Position numbers and translations under genes: made by a program
The notes under the pieces: model-generated
Told to the model about the DNA's origin: nothing
The model's input: only the letters and a program-made list of their open reading frames with translations
The model's database searches: none
Source: Branchinecta lynchi
Lineage: Eukaryota; Arthropoda; Branchiopoda; Anostraca; Branchinectidae
Assembly (NCBI GenBank): GCA_023053575.1
Contig: JAKZAP010000003.1
Span: forward strand, 5,742,561-5,806,560
Direction of reading: 5' to 3'
DNA: 64,000 nt
Shown here: positions 21,603-33,335 of the stretch, in pieces
Position numbering within the stretch: the stretch's first letter is position 1
Layout of the letters: every line of letters starts with the position of its first letter

Positions 21603-24223
21603 TGTGTTGCGAGAGCAACACTTTGGTTTTGTCGTTTTTTTTTTTTTTTTTTTTTCTAGTCGCTCGATTTCGTCTTATTACTAGAAGACGGTAAGGGGCT
21701 AACGTGTGTGGTTTCTACGGAAAGTGTGGACCTTAGGCAGGATTGATGAATATGGCATTACATTTCGGAAAGCTCCGTAGAACTCTTGCCTGGGGCCAGA
21801 AAGGATGGTTTTTGCTTTTAATTGAGCCAGAGCCTACTGCGGGTGAAGTAAAGTGGAGTTGTATAGCCTATGTCAGAGAGGACTGTCTGAAGTTATGCAG
21901 CCAAGCTTTCTTTTCATCAAACCATGTTTATGCTTTCGAGTGGAAAGCTCCGTTCTAGCAGGCAAGCAGACAGGCACCAGTTTTAAACTGAAGATGGACT
22001 AAAATCTATAAGTGGGAAATATGTGCGGCAGTTCCCTGGCCCACAGCCAATATTTCTCCTTTGAGTGGTAAATAGAAAAATTTACCGAATCAAAAAAGTG
22101 TAATTTTCCCACGGGTCCGAAATTGCTGCCATCTATTGTTTCTACCCATTTCTGTTCGTGATTTCAGCTGAGTTTATCATTCCATTTCTTACACTTGGGA
22201 GTGAGGAAGAGAAATGATATCAGATGGGCATCTTAAACTTTACAAGTTCTCTCACTGCTAAAGAAATTAGAGCTTATCCTTTGCTCCTTTCTAAGTTGTG
22301 CTATTAGAAAGTTGGCCTACAGCAAAAAAATCAACTTTTGAACTAATACAGATAGAATTTTTTTTTCATCGGCATTCGATAGATCTTTATCAGCTGATCA
22401 AAGTATATGTCATCTGTTTTTTGGTAACAAAAATTCCTTCATGAGATACAACAGCTCGAAAGTTTGGAGGGGTTGACAACTTCAGTAGTGAGGTACACAC
22501 TGAAACCAAAAACAGGCCGATCACAATCGTGAGACATATAGGGTACTTGGAAGCAACAATCGGCTGTTAGACCATACTCATCTTCGGTGATGAGGGGTTA
22601 GCAAAGTTGGTAGTTTGTGTACCTATCAATCCTATTATTTCTTCCTTGTGTATTTGATCTTGAGAACAATTTGGTACCATGTATATCACTGGGAGATAGA
22701 CTTGTAAGTAAGAGTCGGTTGCTAGAAGGGGTTCATGAAGGGCTATAAACTTGTGAAAATTGGTGCACATTTTTTTGCATCTCTGTAAATCAGAGGGTAA
22801 GAAAACTAGTCTCCTCGGTCTATCACTGTAACATGGAATTAAGTCTTTGAGGGGTTGTTAAGTGGTAGGGTACAAACTCAAATAAAGAATAGGCGGAACC
22901 CAATTGTGAGACATGTCAGGGACTTGTAAGTAACAGTAAGTAACTTCGGCGGTGAGAGGTTTCCGACCGTGTTAATGCAACGGATACAAATGATAATGTA
23001 GAACAACGACATAGTTTCGAAATAACTAGAGTGGCATCTATGGTATTGATCCTGAAAAGTTACGGATAGCTTTACAATACGAACTAGATTATATAAGATA
23101 ATGTTCCAAGTTTTCACGAGTCGCGATGTCTACGATTGAAAAGTTTAACTGGGTGCAAAGTCAATTTAAACCTAGTTCGGATTTTCTGTTGTTTTGTTTT
23201 ACTTGTAAGTAGAAATTAACTGTTAGACCATAATCATTTTCGGCGACGAGGGGCTTGTAACTTTTGCTAGTTGGTGTACCTATTAATCCTATTATTTGTT
23301 TCTGGTGTATTTGAACTGAAAACAATTTAGTAGGCTCCTATGCCTATCACGGGGAGATGGACTTGTAAGTAGAAATCTGTGGCTAGACGGGGTTCATAAG
23401 GGGCTAGAAACTAGTGCAAATTGGTGCACATTTTATTTGATATCTATAAATCGTAGGGTAAGAAAATAGTGTTCTATCACTGTAACTTAGAATGAAGTCT
23501 TTGAAGGGTTGACAACTTTAGTGGTAGGGTACACACTCAAACAAAGAATAGGCGGGACTTGTAACTAACAATCGGCGATTACTCCCTAATCATCTTCGAC
23601 GACGAGGGGTTTCCGACTCCTCCTATTAAGTGTACCTATTTTGTTTCCGGTGTTTTTATGATAAGAAAAGTTTGGTTCATGTCGTCGTTTAAGAATCGGT
23701 CGCTATAGCATTGTCATTTTCATAAGATGGTAGAATGGTCTATGGTGATGGTCTTTCACTGTAACCTAGGATTAAGTGTTAACGCAACGGCTACAAATGA
23801 TAATGTAAAACAACGATATGTTTCGCAATAATTAGTAGAGTGACATCTATGGTGTTTTAAACTAAAAAGCTATGGATAGCTTTATAATACCAACTAGGTT
23901 ATATAAGATAATGTTCAAAGTTTCCACAAGTCACGATGTCTACGATTGAAAAGGATAAAGCTCAACTGGCTGCAAAGTCAATTTAGTCCCAACTTCCGAT
24001 ATTCTGTGTTTTTTTTCTTCAACGCTGAGGATAACCATGTGAAGAAAGATATTCTTCATGGACTGGAACATGCCATTTTGAAAACTTCGATGGGTTGACA
24101 AATTCAGCATTTAACCGTTAGCGAAGAAACAAGACCAAAGTGTTGCTCTTGCAACACTTTAGTCGGCGAAGCCGAACAAAGGTTGCTGCAACACTTCACG
24201 TTGCCCAGGCAACGTAGGTCTAG
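21603..24223 (+). mobile_element. Helentron/HINE-like element, copy 1
   Basis: The 5' end is TGTGTTGCGAGAGCAACACT followed by TTGGTTTTGTC and a T run. The 3' end has the inverse segment (about 24129-24156, one mismatch), then hairpins, then ACGTTGCCCAGGCAACGT, AGGT and CTAG at 24223 followed by T. The centre holds degenerate tandem units of roughly 200 bp (GGGACTTGTAAGTAA..., GATGAGGGG, ATTTGTTTCCGGTG). No helicase or Rep coding is seen, so it is non-autonomous. Confidence 0.7.
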
Positions 24224-24390
24224 TATTGTAATTAATATTTGGAAATTCAGCAAAAAAAGGTAACTGAACTCACCTACACAAATTTGTTGAGACCAAGGTG
24301 TAAAAGACAGCAGGGAACATCACTACTAAATCTATGAGTCTTCTCACATGAAGATCGTATTCACATTTTCTTTTATAATTCATTTGCTTG

Positions 24391-24747
24391 GGTATCCCGT
24401 GCACTCAAAACCCCTTGCCTCAGATCTGAGGTACATCGGGACATCCTACCGGCCTCTGCTTCAACTCCTAGCGGCAACACTCATCGGGCCGAGAAATTAA
24501 AACGCTACGACTCACTTCTCCAGAAACCACCGATCAAGCACAGCCACCGGTAGCCTACAGAAGATTTATTTGTGTCATACTTCGTTAAACACCAAAACCT
24601 GGAAGCAGAAAGCAAACAAGATCATGACACAACACTGGATAGAAACCAGTAGTGCTTTTAATGTGTTTATTTGTGCTTTTATTTAACGTTTTGACATCCC
24701 AGGCTGTTTTAACGAATATTGGGAAAAATAAAATGATTCTGATTCTG
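24391..24747 (+). mobile_element. Probable LINE 3' tail
   Basis: A short region with residual coding flavour (RAEKLKRYDSLLQKPP in one frame) ends in AATAAAATGATTCTGATTCTG. That is a typical A-poor simple-repeat tail of Jockey/CR1-type LINEs. No RT block was identified. Confidence 0.35.
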
Positions 24748-25097
24748 AACCCAGCTTCATAGAATCTCACGAAGGCACTTCAAACATGGCCGCCAGGTAG
24801 TGACGTCATGAAGTTCTAGTGGAGGTGAATTTGAATTTGGCGTAAATGATAAAACAGTGGCTGTTCATCTGCATTTTATATTGTAAAGTACTGTTTTTGT
24901 AAAGAGTATTTAAAGAACACCTGAACGAAGAGTACCAGTATCATCCGTTAACACTTCCGTTAACATTGCCTGCAGAAAACCCAATCCAAATACGTAATAG
25001 TGTTTCCAAGCTATGATTTTTGCTCCATTTGCAGCTGTCCTTATTTCAGTTCATTTTAGAAATGAAGAAATGTCTCCAATCAACCCTGCTTCTGGAA

Positions 25098-25594
25098 TAT
25101 TTTTTAACCAGTTAACCCCAAACGTAGAGATCTCAGATACTGGATTCAGCTGAGAGCGAATTGCCTATATATTTTTTAACCAGTTAAGCCCAAACGTAGA
25201 GACCTCAGATACTGGATTCAGCTGAGAGCGAATTGCCTAACAGTACATAGGAAACTTAAATTTGTAAAAAGGAAAAATGGAGAACCGAGTTTGGCAACAC
25301 CCTGCCCTTTATGTAATGAAGGGAATGATGATTTGGAGCACTTTTTGCTGAAGTGTCATGAGCTTTCTGATTTAAGGGTGTCTCTGCTTGGGTGGAATTT
25401 GCGGCTTCCAGACATATTGTATTGTACATCGGCGCAGATAATATGTAAAGTGTGTAGATTTATCGATGAAGGAGTGAAATTTCGAGAGTATAAGTTGAAT
25501 TTTTGTTATATTTTGTTTAATTTAGTTGGTTAATTAGTGTATAACCTGTTCATGTATATGGCCTCTGGCTTTAAATACAGATTATTATTATTAT
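25098..25594 (+). mobile_element. LINE 3' fragment with Cys-His domain and tandem-duplicated start
   Basis: The + frame encodes IQLRANCLTVHRKLKFVKRK, then ATPCPLCNEGNDDLEHFLLK, CHELSDLR, and ends at a stop at 25531. CPLC-x(8)-EHFLLKC is the C-terminal CCHC-like zinc region of many non-LTR retrotransposons. The tail is AATACAGATTATTATTATT. The first ~71 bp (about 25098-25168) are directly repeated (25169-25239) with few changes. Confidence 0.75.
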
Positions 25595-26144
25595 TTGGAA
25601 GAAATTCCAATACGATCCGACCAGCGCTGTACAAGATTTGAATGAATTGCGCTTTTTGTCTTTGAGTCTGCGAAACCTCCGGAAACGAACATCACTATTT
25701 TGAAAACGTCACGCTCAGGAGAAGAATGCTCTCTGTGGCCATGGCAATGTCTGTAAATGCATTCTCCATGGTATGTTCAAGTATGGTTTAATTATTCAGG
25801 TGTCCTTTAAGATACTCTGTGGCAAGATTAAGACGTGATTTTAACCTCAAACCAAAACTAAAAGGCAGGAGAATCATGTTCTGATATTCAGAGGCTCGTT
25901 TTTATTTTATTTTTATATGGTGTTTTGTATATGGGTTCGCGTGATCCTAGCCACTCACTATATAGGGCTATGTTGCCTTGCCCCCTGTGTAAGTAAGAGT
26001 ACTTAAACCACTATGTGTTATGTGTTGTGTTGTGTTTTTTTTTTTTTTTTTCTTATACTCCATTTGTGGCTTTTGTCTTAAAAATGAGTTATGAATTTCA
26101 CTCATTCAGTCCTTTTCAACTAATCGTAAATTTCTCTATTTCAG

Positions 26145-26260
26145 AATGGTCTACAGAAGATTTGCAAGAGCTATACCAGAGGGTCCAGGATGTTGCAGAA
26201 AAGAGTAAACGCTGTATATCATGGGAGAAATCATTGAAGGAAGTAATCTTATGGGAAAAG
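26145..26260 (+). CDS. UBTF: UBF-like gene exon 2, N-terminal dimerisation-like region
   Basis: The CTATTTCAG acceptor precedes 26145 and the GTATGG donor starts at 26261. The 116 nt exon encodes residues 14-52: EWSTEDLQELYQRVQDVAEK, then a segment ending in ILWEK. Human UBF starts its N-terminal helical (dimerisation) domain with W-S-x-E-D and later has the motif W-E-K-V-A-F; here WEK closes this exon and IAF opens the next. Exon ends are phase 1 in and phase 0 out. Function, from the family: UBF binds rDNA promoters and enhancers in the nucleolus and supports RNA polymerase I initiation. Confidence 0.88.
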
Positions 26261-26389
26261 GTATGGCTTATCACTGTTATCACACTTTTTCATTTCCGAT
26301 GCCTGAGGATTAAAGCTTTAATTCCTGGTTCCAGGCTTAGGCTACTGAATAACAATCACCGTCCATGCACCTTTTTTTTTCAGAATGCC

Positions 26390-26580
26390 ATCTTCAACCA
26401 GAGGCGTCATTTGGGGGGGGGGGGGGGGTTGCCCCCGCTCTCCTTCCAAGGGGTCCCAGAGCTACCCAGGAAAAACAGAAAAATAGCCCGAAAAAATCAG
26501 TTTCTCATCAGAATTGTGACATCTGGTTGCACTCCGCCTTTTCAAAATGGCGGGTCATAAATAAATTACTTACTTACTTA
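26390..26580. repeat. Repeat with GAGGCGTCATTTGGGG end and LINE-type tail
   Basis: It begins AGAGGCGTCATTT followed by a long G run (about 26413-26428), resembling the hAT-like CAGGGGCGTCACT ends. It finishes with ATAAATAAATTACTTACTTAC, the LINE tail also at 5285-5302. It is likely a composite of two elements. Confidence 0.4.
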
Positions 26581-26682
26581 CAAGATCAGTTAACCAAGGT
26601 CACTGATGAAAATTTAACCCTTTTTCATCGGAGATGATGACCCATTGTTCGATGAGCCAATGTCTTCAAGGCGCGTTATAGC

Positions 26683-26880
26683 CTGGGTCAGTAAATATTC
26701 TTTGAGCCCAAACTGACCTTGAAACATTTATTCAAACAATTTTTACAACGGATACGTCAGCTACGATTCTTCACCAGCGATATTTCGGCCCTTCTTGGCA
26801 AAGGTCCTCGTCAGGCTGTCAATCGTAGCAATCGTAGCTGACGTATCCGTTGTAAGCATTGTTTGAATAAAAGCCTGGGT
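26683..26880 (-). ncRNA. Penelope-type unit with hammerhead-like core
   Basis: On the - strand CTGACGA (26814-26808), the stem GGACCTTTGCCAAGAAGGGCC and GAAA (26786-26783) are followed by TATCGCT, then GAATCGTAGCTGACGTATCC and TTTGAATAAA. On the + strand side a second, shorter inverse arm (about 26820-26870) makes the unit palindromic. The core matches the CUGANGA-stem II-GAAA rule including G10.1/C11.1. Stem III and the cleavage site are not evident. Confidence 0.5.
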
Positions 26881-28526
26881 CAGTTGTGTGTCTTAACTCC
26901 GGACATATAGAGATAAATTATCTTTGTAACGTGGCGTCGGGTGCAACTTGTCCTAGATAGCTGAGGGCCCCCTTGGAAATTTAAGTGCCCCCCCCCCCCC
27001 CGAAGGAACACAAAATATAAGAGTGGAAGGGAGAGGGTTAGCAAACACTCGGCGCCTTTTCCACTTAACCACACCTTGTTTATTTTGTAGAACGGTTAGA
27101 AAAGTTTAGATCTGTGTTTAATGTTGGTTGTAGCAAAGACTGCAGTTTTGTTTTGGAGGGTCATTTTTGTTTGGAAAAAGTCGAGTTGTTGCATCGTCAA
27201 GTGCGTTAAATGTCGCACATTCTGATGATTGTGATGAAATTTATTTACGCTCTTAAGAAGAGGAAATTGGTGCAGTATAGACAAATAAAAGAAAAAAAAC
27301 ACAATGAGCTTTCAATAATGTAGTAAATGCACGAGATAAAAAAATAAACATTTAAAAAAAAAGAAAGAAAAGGGACTAATCGGGTCTAAAAAATCTTCTT
27401 GCTAGATGGAATGCGGAGAAATAGCTAAGGGCAGGAACGTGAAGGTCCTGGGCAATTGAAGATACCTATGCACAAGGGTCAGAGGGCAAAAAAGTTGCAG
27501 TTATACGGGAATTCCTATAATGTCGAGGAAGGTCCAAGAGAAATTTACAATTTTTGAAATAATAAGTCCTGATACATTTTAAATCTTTTTGCCTCAAAAT
27601 ACCAAAAATTCCGGGAAGGTTACAGACAGAGGAGAACAAAAACTATTATATAAACTACCAAGAGCTTTTCTGTTATACCTTCCTCTATTTGGAAGTATTT
27701 TTCCATATCCAACACGAACGGAATTGAAATGTGTTGTGACCAAACACTATGGAAAGGCAGAAAGGCACTCTGATCATAAAGAATTCCTAAACTTTCGCCT
27801 GCTGCGCCTTCTGTAGTACGCTCTGTTTACTTTTAGGTTTAGGCTCACAGTTCTGGGGATGATGGGCCATTTTAAAACCTAAAATTTGTTCGGGAAGTAG
27901 TCAAATTTTGATAGAAAACATGCAGATTCAAAATAATCTTCGCCTGCGGCGCTCATTGGCATTTTGTTGCTACATAGTCGTCAGAAGCTGCTGTGGTGGC
28001 ATCGCTCTCCAGCGAGTTCCTGCTATTAGGCGTGACCTTTACTTTTTAGAAACTAGTTTCTTGAAATTCTGTTCTGCGGTACGTTTTTTATTGTTTCTAA
28101 ACCGTTCAACTCTAAGGCCATGCTGGATTTCCGACAAATACATTTTGCCTCCCCCCCCTCCAAGCACATCAGAACGCCCGGGACGCCGCTGCTTCCCCCT
28201 CCCCCGTAGGTTTCAGTGAAATGATGCCTCTATTATCAACACACTTTGTCTGTCTGGCCATTTGTAGTTGAGAATATATATTGCACTAAACTTTGGATTT
28301 CTAGGTAGACAACCAAGACAACCCTGGTAAGATTCTCCCAGTATGGTGAAAACACACAGGAAATGGAATGTTACAATGTGTTAAATACACAATCTAGAGA
28401 TTAACGTAATGTTTGATTTCTATAGCGCGACCTTGACCAGGCATGATCAGAGAGTGTCGAGCGATTTGAAAGAAAATCGTTTTTTATTACGCTCGTTCTT
28501 GGTGCTGTCATTTAATTTTTCTTTAG

Positions 28527-28670
28527 ATTGCATTTAATGACCATACGCCGGAGGAATGCAAAGCTGTTATGCTTGAACTTTTGGACAAAAGCTATGTACG
28601 CCACTTTCGACTGCTCAATGAGCTGCTGGATGACCTAAAGACCAATGCGGAAGCAAAAACACCCCCATTT
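28527..28670 (+). CDS. UBTF: UBF-like gene exon 3
   Basis: TTCTTTAG acceptor and GTAAGT donor; 144 nt, phase 0 to 0; residues 53-100: IAFNDHTPEECKAVMLELLD, KSYVRHFRLLNELLDDLKTN and AEAKTPPF. It corresponds to the UBF segment between the N-terminal W-E-K-V-A-F-K-D motif and HMG box 1. The N-D-x-x-P/S-x-x-C-K pattern and the final L-x-E-L helix are conserved. The linker before HMG box 1 is shorter than in vertebrate UBF. Confidence 0.92.
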
Positions 28671-28681
28671 GTAAGTACTCT

Positions 28682-28808
28682 CTTTTTTCCACAAAAGCTG
28701 TGTCCTGTTATTACTGTTGTTTGCTTTTTTCCACAAAAGCTGTTTCCTGTTATTACTGTTGTTTGCTTTTTTCCACAAAAGTTGTTTCCTGTTATTACTG
28801 TTGTTTGT
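28682..28808 (+). repeat. 42-bp tandem repeat, 3 copies, next to a splice donor
   Basis: Three copies of a 42-bp unit begin CTTTTTTCCACAAAAGCTG at 28682, 28724 and 28766, with very few differences. They start 12 nt after the exon 3 donor. The period is divisible by three and the frame stays open from the exon through all copies (peptide FFPQKLFPVITVVC repeated), stopping at about 28811. Confidence 0.9.
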
Positions 28809-28932
28809 TAGACGGTAGAGCTGCAAAAAAGAAATATAGACGACACAGATATCAGTCTATTTATATGGCAGTCTAACAGGTTCGGCATTTGCGCTGTGAC
28901 GAATTTGTTTGGAAACGTAGGCTGTAGCCCAT

Positions 28933-29021
28933 TAAGATCACCGTCATTTCCAGCCTTGACGGCAAAAAGCCAGAATTCGTGACGTCATCGATAGTAACTA
29001 CGGTAAGTAGGGTGGAACGGG
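28933..29021. repeat. Half copy of the foldback family
   Basis: CCAGCCTTGACGGCAAAAAG, CCAGAATTCGTGACGTCAT and AGTAACTACGGTAAGTAGGG, then TGGAAC, match the right arm 8055-8118. The left arm is missing. The rest of intron 3 to 29570 is unrecognised. Confidence 0.65.
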
Positions 29022-29572
29022 TTCAAAAGAGTTCGCCTGATAGTTCAGCAGGTCAGCCACAAGTTCAATTCAGTTCACTTTGTTTGTGACCCGTCTCGAC
29101 AAAAGGAGGGCGAAGTACAACAAATAAAATAAAAAGAGAAAAGAAACACCGACGTTAAATAAATAAAAATATCAACAAAGATGATTAAATAAATATCGCT
29201 GAACATGGGTGAGACCATTGACGCAGAACAACGAAAATCCTGTAGCCGTTTATCAATAACAGAAGTTGAAGAGATGAGGCGGAATTTGCTCATCAAGTAA
29301 CTATTTCTAGTCCAAGGTGGATAACTAAGAAGGAATTTCAAGGAAAATACACTCGACGGCCAGATCATTTCTGACTTTCATTAAAAAACTGCAAATCCAC
29401 AGTTGCTAAAGCACAGATAAATATAAAACTTAGCTACTGAGGATCGCTGTAGTAGCCTAAAGAATGGTAATTCGTAAGCCTTATTTTCTACTTATGATTT
29501 TACCGCCACAATTATAGTTCCCGCAATAAAAAAGGCAAAACATCCTTCCGCGAGTTTCACCTTAAATGAACA

Positions 29573-29715
29573 GAAAACTTGACTCAAACTTGACTCGGGG
29601 AGTTAGCTGACATATCAAGAATGTACCCTGAGTCGATATTGAGAGTAAGAAAAATTCTCGTTACGACCATTGCAGTTTCCGGGCAGTTTCCGAGAATTCG
29701 ACTTTTGAGCTAGTA
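29573..29715 (+). repeat. 143-bp dispersed repeat, paired with 46435-46580
   Basis: Both contain, in order, GACTCAAACTTGACTC, AGCTGACATATCAAGAATGT, TGAGTCGATATTGAGA, and CAGTTTCCGGGCAGTTTCCG followed by AGAATTCGA. Identity looks high. A GGGATCCC-family element follows immediately here, whereas a tRNA-like stretch follows at the other copy. Confidence 0.7.
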
Positions 29716-29718
29716 GAA

Positions 29719-30545
29719 AACAAGACCAAAGGTGTCGATGGGATCCCACAAATCTAAGATTTAATCCGGACAATTGGGTCTTGTCTTCGCCAGGCTAATC
29801 ATCAAAGAAAACCGAGTTCAGATATTCCATCTATCTATCAATCTATACCTCTATAGGCCATATCTATTTTGACGATACTGACCGAAACTTCCTGCTTTAC
29901 TTCTGCCAAATTTGCGGTTTCGCCCGAATTCCGAGCGAACTACTAGTCCAGCAAAAAAAGGAAAAATCAGAAACGAATCCAGCGTATCTCCTTATCCTCC
30001 TTATAAGAACATCTAATCAACATTATATAGAACTTTGACTTAAAAAAATGCGGGTACAACCGTATTCCGGACTAATTATATGTCCGGGTAAATAATGATT
30101 GTCATATGCAGACTCAGCGTATCTTCTTACCCCTAAATCTAACATCTAATCAACTTCAGATAAAACTTTTGCTTTTGACATATTTTCCGGTTTTGGCCGG
30201 ATTCCAGGCGAACTAGTTGTCCGGCGAGAAAATGGTTTCCACCATCGTGCTCAGCATGTCTACCTCTAAATCAAACATTTAATCAACTCCAAATGAAACT
30301 TTTACTTCTAACCAACTTTCCAGACGAACTGCTTGTCCAGCGAGAAAATGGTTTTCACCATCGTGTGGTTTTCACCAACAAACAAAGTGTTTGTTGGTTC
30401 CGCATCGTTCTCCTGTTGTGATTGTGGTGGATTTTATTATTTACTTTTGTTTTGTTTTTCGCTGAGGACGGTTTGCCCGAAGTGCAGCCGAAATATCCGA
30501 ATTTATATTTATCCCTCGCACATCATCCTAGAGGGATAATTAGCT
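29719..30545 (+). mobile_element. GGGATCCC-family element with tandem CCGGATTCCGGGCGAACTA units
   Basis: It starts AACAAGACCAAAGGTGTCGA then TGGGATCCCA. It continues with ~150 bp degenerate tandem units containing CCGG(A)TTCCGGGCGAACTA, CTTGTCCGGCGAGAAAAT, CAGCATGTCTCCTTACCCCT and ACATCTAATCAACTTCA. Non-coding. Similar blocks lie at 31740-32400, 37488-38100, 41635-42610 in part, 53590-54290 and 54500-56020. Confidence 0.6.
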
Positions 30546-30717
30546 GATCAAAATAAAACCCAGAAAATCACGGTTTTCTATTTCTTTCGTAAGTTTCGAT
30601 GGGATCCCAAAAATTTCATATGCATGAATGTTTCTTTATGACCCGTTATATTCAAACTGAACAAGAACGGAGTAAATGGAAGAAAAAGAAAGAAAGAACA
30701 AAAGAGAGAAAATACAA

Positions 30718-31455
30718 TTAGCGATCATGACAAATTATATACAGCACTACAAATGAAGAAAAACGCAAAGGGCGAGTTAATAAGTGGTGATCCATCGGGC
30801 ACAAAGTGTAACCAGGGGCGTCACGACTGGGGGGGGGGGGGGGGTGCCCCCTCCCCCCCCAATGTCGGTAAAAAATAACCGAGTCGGCACGAAGCGGCGC
30901 GATTTTTTCGTTTAAACAGTTGTTTTTTTTCATGAAAACAGTCGGTTTTTCTTTAAATTCGTCGAGTTTTCTTCAAGGTTTTTGAAGAAGGTTTTTCTGA
31001 AAATCAGACGATTTTTTTTCTTCAAAAATGTCGTATTTGTTGTTGAAAACAGTCGTTTTTTCTGCATAAAAAGTCGGTAAAGACTACCAGCTAGTCGGTA
31101 AATGCCTCCCCCCCCCCGAAAAAAAAACATTTTGGCTAGTAACGCCTCTGCTGGTAACCACGCCTGAAGCCAGATATAGGACGGGGGTAGAGCCACAGCG
31201 CTTTAGAGTTTGGCTAGCAGACTCCGTGAAAAGTGGACCTTGTTTGTCACGATGGAAGCGGAAGCGAATCGAAGTTTCTTCTCCGCGTTTCGTAAAAGGA
31301 GAGACCGAGTCTCTCCTAGGGCCCTTCCTATGGGGACACCAAGGTACGTTATCGATTCTGAGGGACAAAGCATAGAGCTACCAACTTGGACTGGTCTGCA
31401 CATTTTTTCTCGATCATTAAAAAATAGTACGTCCGACTTTGAAGCATTGAACTAG
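30718..31455 (-). mobile_element. LINE RT fragment interrupted by a hAT-like element
   Basis: On the - strand 31205-31450 encodes CRPVQVGSSMLCPSESITYL, GVPIGRALGETRSLLLRNAE and a segment to HFSRSLLAKL, the RT thumb region of a non-LTR element. After a frame break it reads LYLASGV, then is cut by the insertion at 30813-31150, and resumes as TLCPMDHHLLTRPLRFSSF at about 30740-30810. Both sides fit one LINE order. Confidence 0.65.
30813..31150. mobile_element. hAT-like non-autonomous element with CGACTGTTTTT array
   Basis: Ends are CAGGGGCGTCAC (30813) and GTAACGCCTCTG (31150), imperfect inverted repeats. Flanking 8-mers AGTGTAAC and CTGGTAAC share the last five bases, so an old 8-bp duplication is possible. 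Inside are a G/C-run, CGAGTCGGCACGAAGCGGCG and a ~30 bp degenerate array of AAAACAGTCG(A/G)TTTTT. It sits inside the LINE of the previous entry. Confidence 0.65.
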
Positions 31456-31739
31456 AGTCCGATCAAGCTAAACTCAGCCTCTAAAATGCTGAAATTTCTT
31501 TCAGTACTTAAAGTTGATGTACTTAAGTTAACGTTTTTGGCATAAGTTAGCAGAGGGTTAGCACACAGGTAGAAGGATATCTGATCTAGACAATTGGATC
31601 TTGTAGATACCCGGTCTTGCATGACTTCTTGAAAATTTCAAATGTTGAAATTTGTAAACAGATTAAGCTCAATGGCTAGTCACCTGAGAAAACCAAGTTC
31701 AGATATGGGTTCTGCATGTGTGTTATCTCCTATTCAAAC

Positions 31740-32400
31740 ATCCGACGAAATTGATCAGAACTTCCAGCTGCCTCACTTCTGACAAGTTTTCCGGTTAGGC
31801 TACTTGTCCGATAAAAAAAAAAAAGCTCAAAAACGAATTCAGCAGATCTCCTTACCCCTACATCGAACCTCTACCAACTTCAGGTAAAACTTTAACTTTT
31901 AACGAATTTTCAGGTTTTGGCCGGATTCCGGGCAAACTATTTGTCCGGCGTGAAAATAATTTACATATACGGATTCAGCGTGCCTCCTTATCGCTACATC
32001 GATCCTCTGATCAACTTCGGATAAAACTTTTACTTATAACAATTTTTCCAGTTTCATCCGGATTCCGGGCGGACAATATGTCCGGGTAGAAAATTATTGT
32101 CATATACTGATTCAGCATGCCTCTTTACCCCTGAATTGAACATCTAATCAAGTTCAAATAAAACTTTTACATTAAATACATTTTCCAGTTTGGGCCGGAT
32201 TCCGGGCGAACTACTTGTCCGTCGAAACAATAATTTTCATGTAAGTCTTCAGCGTGTCTCCTTACCCATGAATAGAACCTCTAATTTACTTCAGATTAAA
32301 CTTTTATTTTCACCAGTTTTTCGGTTTTTGCCGGATTCCGGGTGAACATCTGTCCAGCGAGAAAATAATTTTCATATTCGGATTCAGCATATCTCCTTTT
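31740..32400 (+). repeat. GGGATCCC-family tandem array
   Basis: About four degenerate ~150 bp units carry CCGGATTCCGGGC(G/A)AACTA, TTGTCCGG(C/T)G, GGATTCAGC(A/G)TGCCTC and CATC(T/G)AATCAA. The array is continuous with unrecognised sequence at 31456-31739. Confidence 0.6.
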
Positions 32401-32403
32401 CCC

Positions 32404-32860
32404 TCAAAGCACAACTCTTGCTAGAAATGATCTCTTCACTATAAAACGGATCAGAAAAATATTTCTCGAAAATACTATTACTTTCCATCTAAATTTAGCG
32501 ATTTGCTTATTAGCGCTTGTTGATTCTATCCAGCCTTCCTGCTCTCCGACGCGGCGGCTGGGCGCAAAACATTTGAAAACTGAAAGCACCGTGGTTAAAA
32601 ATTAGGAAAACCAAGCAAATAAAGAAGTCAAAAATAGAAGATTCTCATATCATTGTGTGTGAAAGAGTTGCCAGTGGACGTTCAAGATTCTGGCAAGCTT
32701 TACGTTGTGTAACCGGCAAAACTCGGCACGGCCGAGAAAGCGCTAAAAATTCGTAGGTACGACGGAACCATGGACAAAGGTGGGAATTTTAGAAGCTTAT
32801 GATTCCGTAAGGGAGCTAGGTATATTATAAAAGGCAGAATAAGCAAGAGGGGTCCGTTAA
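32404..32860 (+). repeat. ~450-bp dispersed repeat, paired with 45397-45880 and 59935-61660 (split)
   Basis: Shared landmarks are AGCACAACTCTTGCTAGAAA, CTCTCCGACGCGG, GGACGCAAAATATTTGAAAA, AGAAGCTTAT, TAAGGGAGCTAGG and GCATAATAAGCAA. The third copy is broken by the GGCACTTG-family element at 60167-61445. No coding sequence is supported. Confidence 0.65.
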
Positions 32861-32889
32861 TCGACTATCTCATTAGATTTTAACAATAT

Positions 32890-33301
32890 TTTTTTTCGTC
32901 CCTTGATTTGAAACCCCGTCCCCACCCTTAAATGTAGGGCTACAGAGCCCATCTTCGAACTTGACCTGTACTGTGACCCAAAGAGTCCTTATGCCAGATT
33001 TGAATAAAAATATCTCAACCCCCTTCGAGAATTATCGTGCTAACAGACGGACAGGCGGACAACATTTACTAAGTCATAGGTATCCCTCTACCAAGACCGT
33101 ATCCACGGGGGGGGGGGGGGGGGAGATCCCAAAAAACAATTTTTGGGATCGCAAAACGCAAGTGGAGGGCCGGCCCGTATCCAGGAATTTATTTCGGGGA
33201 CTACTTGTTCGACGAGAAAATGGTTTTCACCATGGTGTTCAGCATGTCTTCTTACCCCTGAATCGAACATTTAATCAACTTCAAATAAAACTGGTGCCTT
33301 T

Positions 33302-33335
<34 letters not shown>

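Larger units (their letters stand above)
16752..26144. other. UBF-like gene intron 1 (9.4 kb) with nested repeats
   Basis: Phase 1 intron. It contains a ribozyme-like unit (18684-18785) and a partial one (about 19081-19130), the repeat pair member 19305-19580, and hAT-like interior sequence (20303-20600). It also contains a C/G-run area (20970-21160), a Helentron-like element (21603-24223), and two LINE 3' ends (24391-24747 and 25098-25594). Poly-G tracts occur at about 16901 and 21122. I see nothing specific in 16760-18680 or 25600-26140. Confidence 0.75.
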
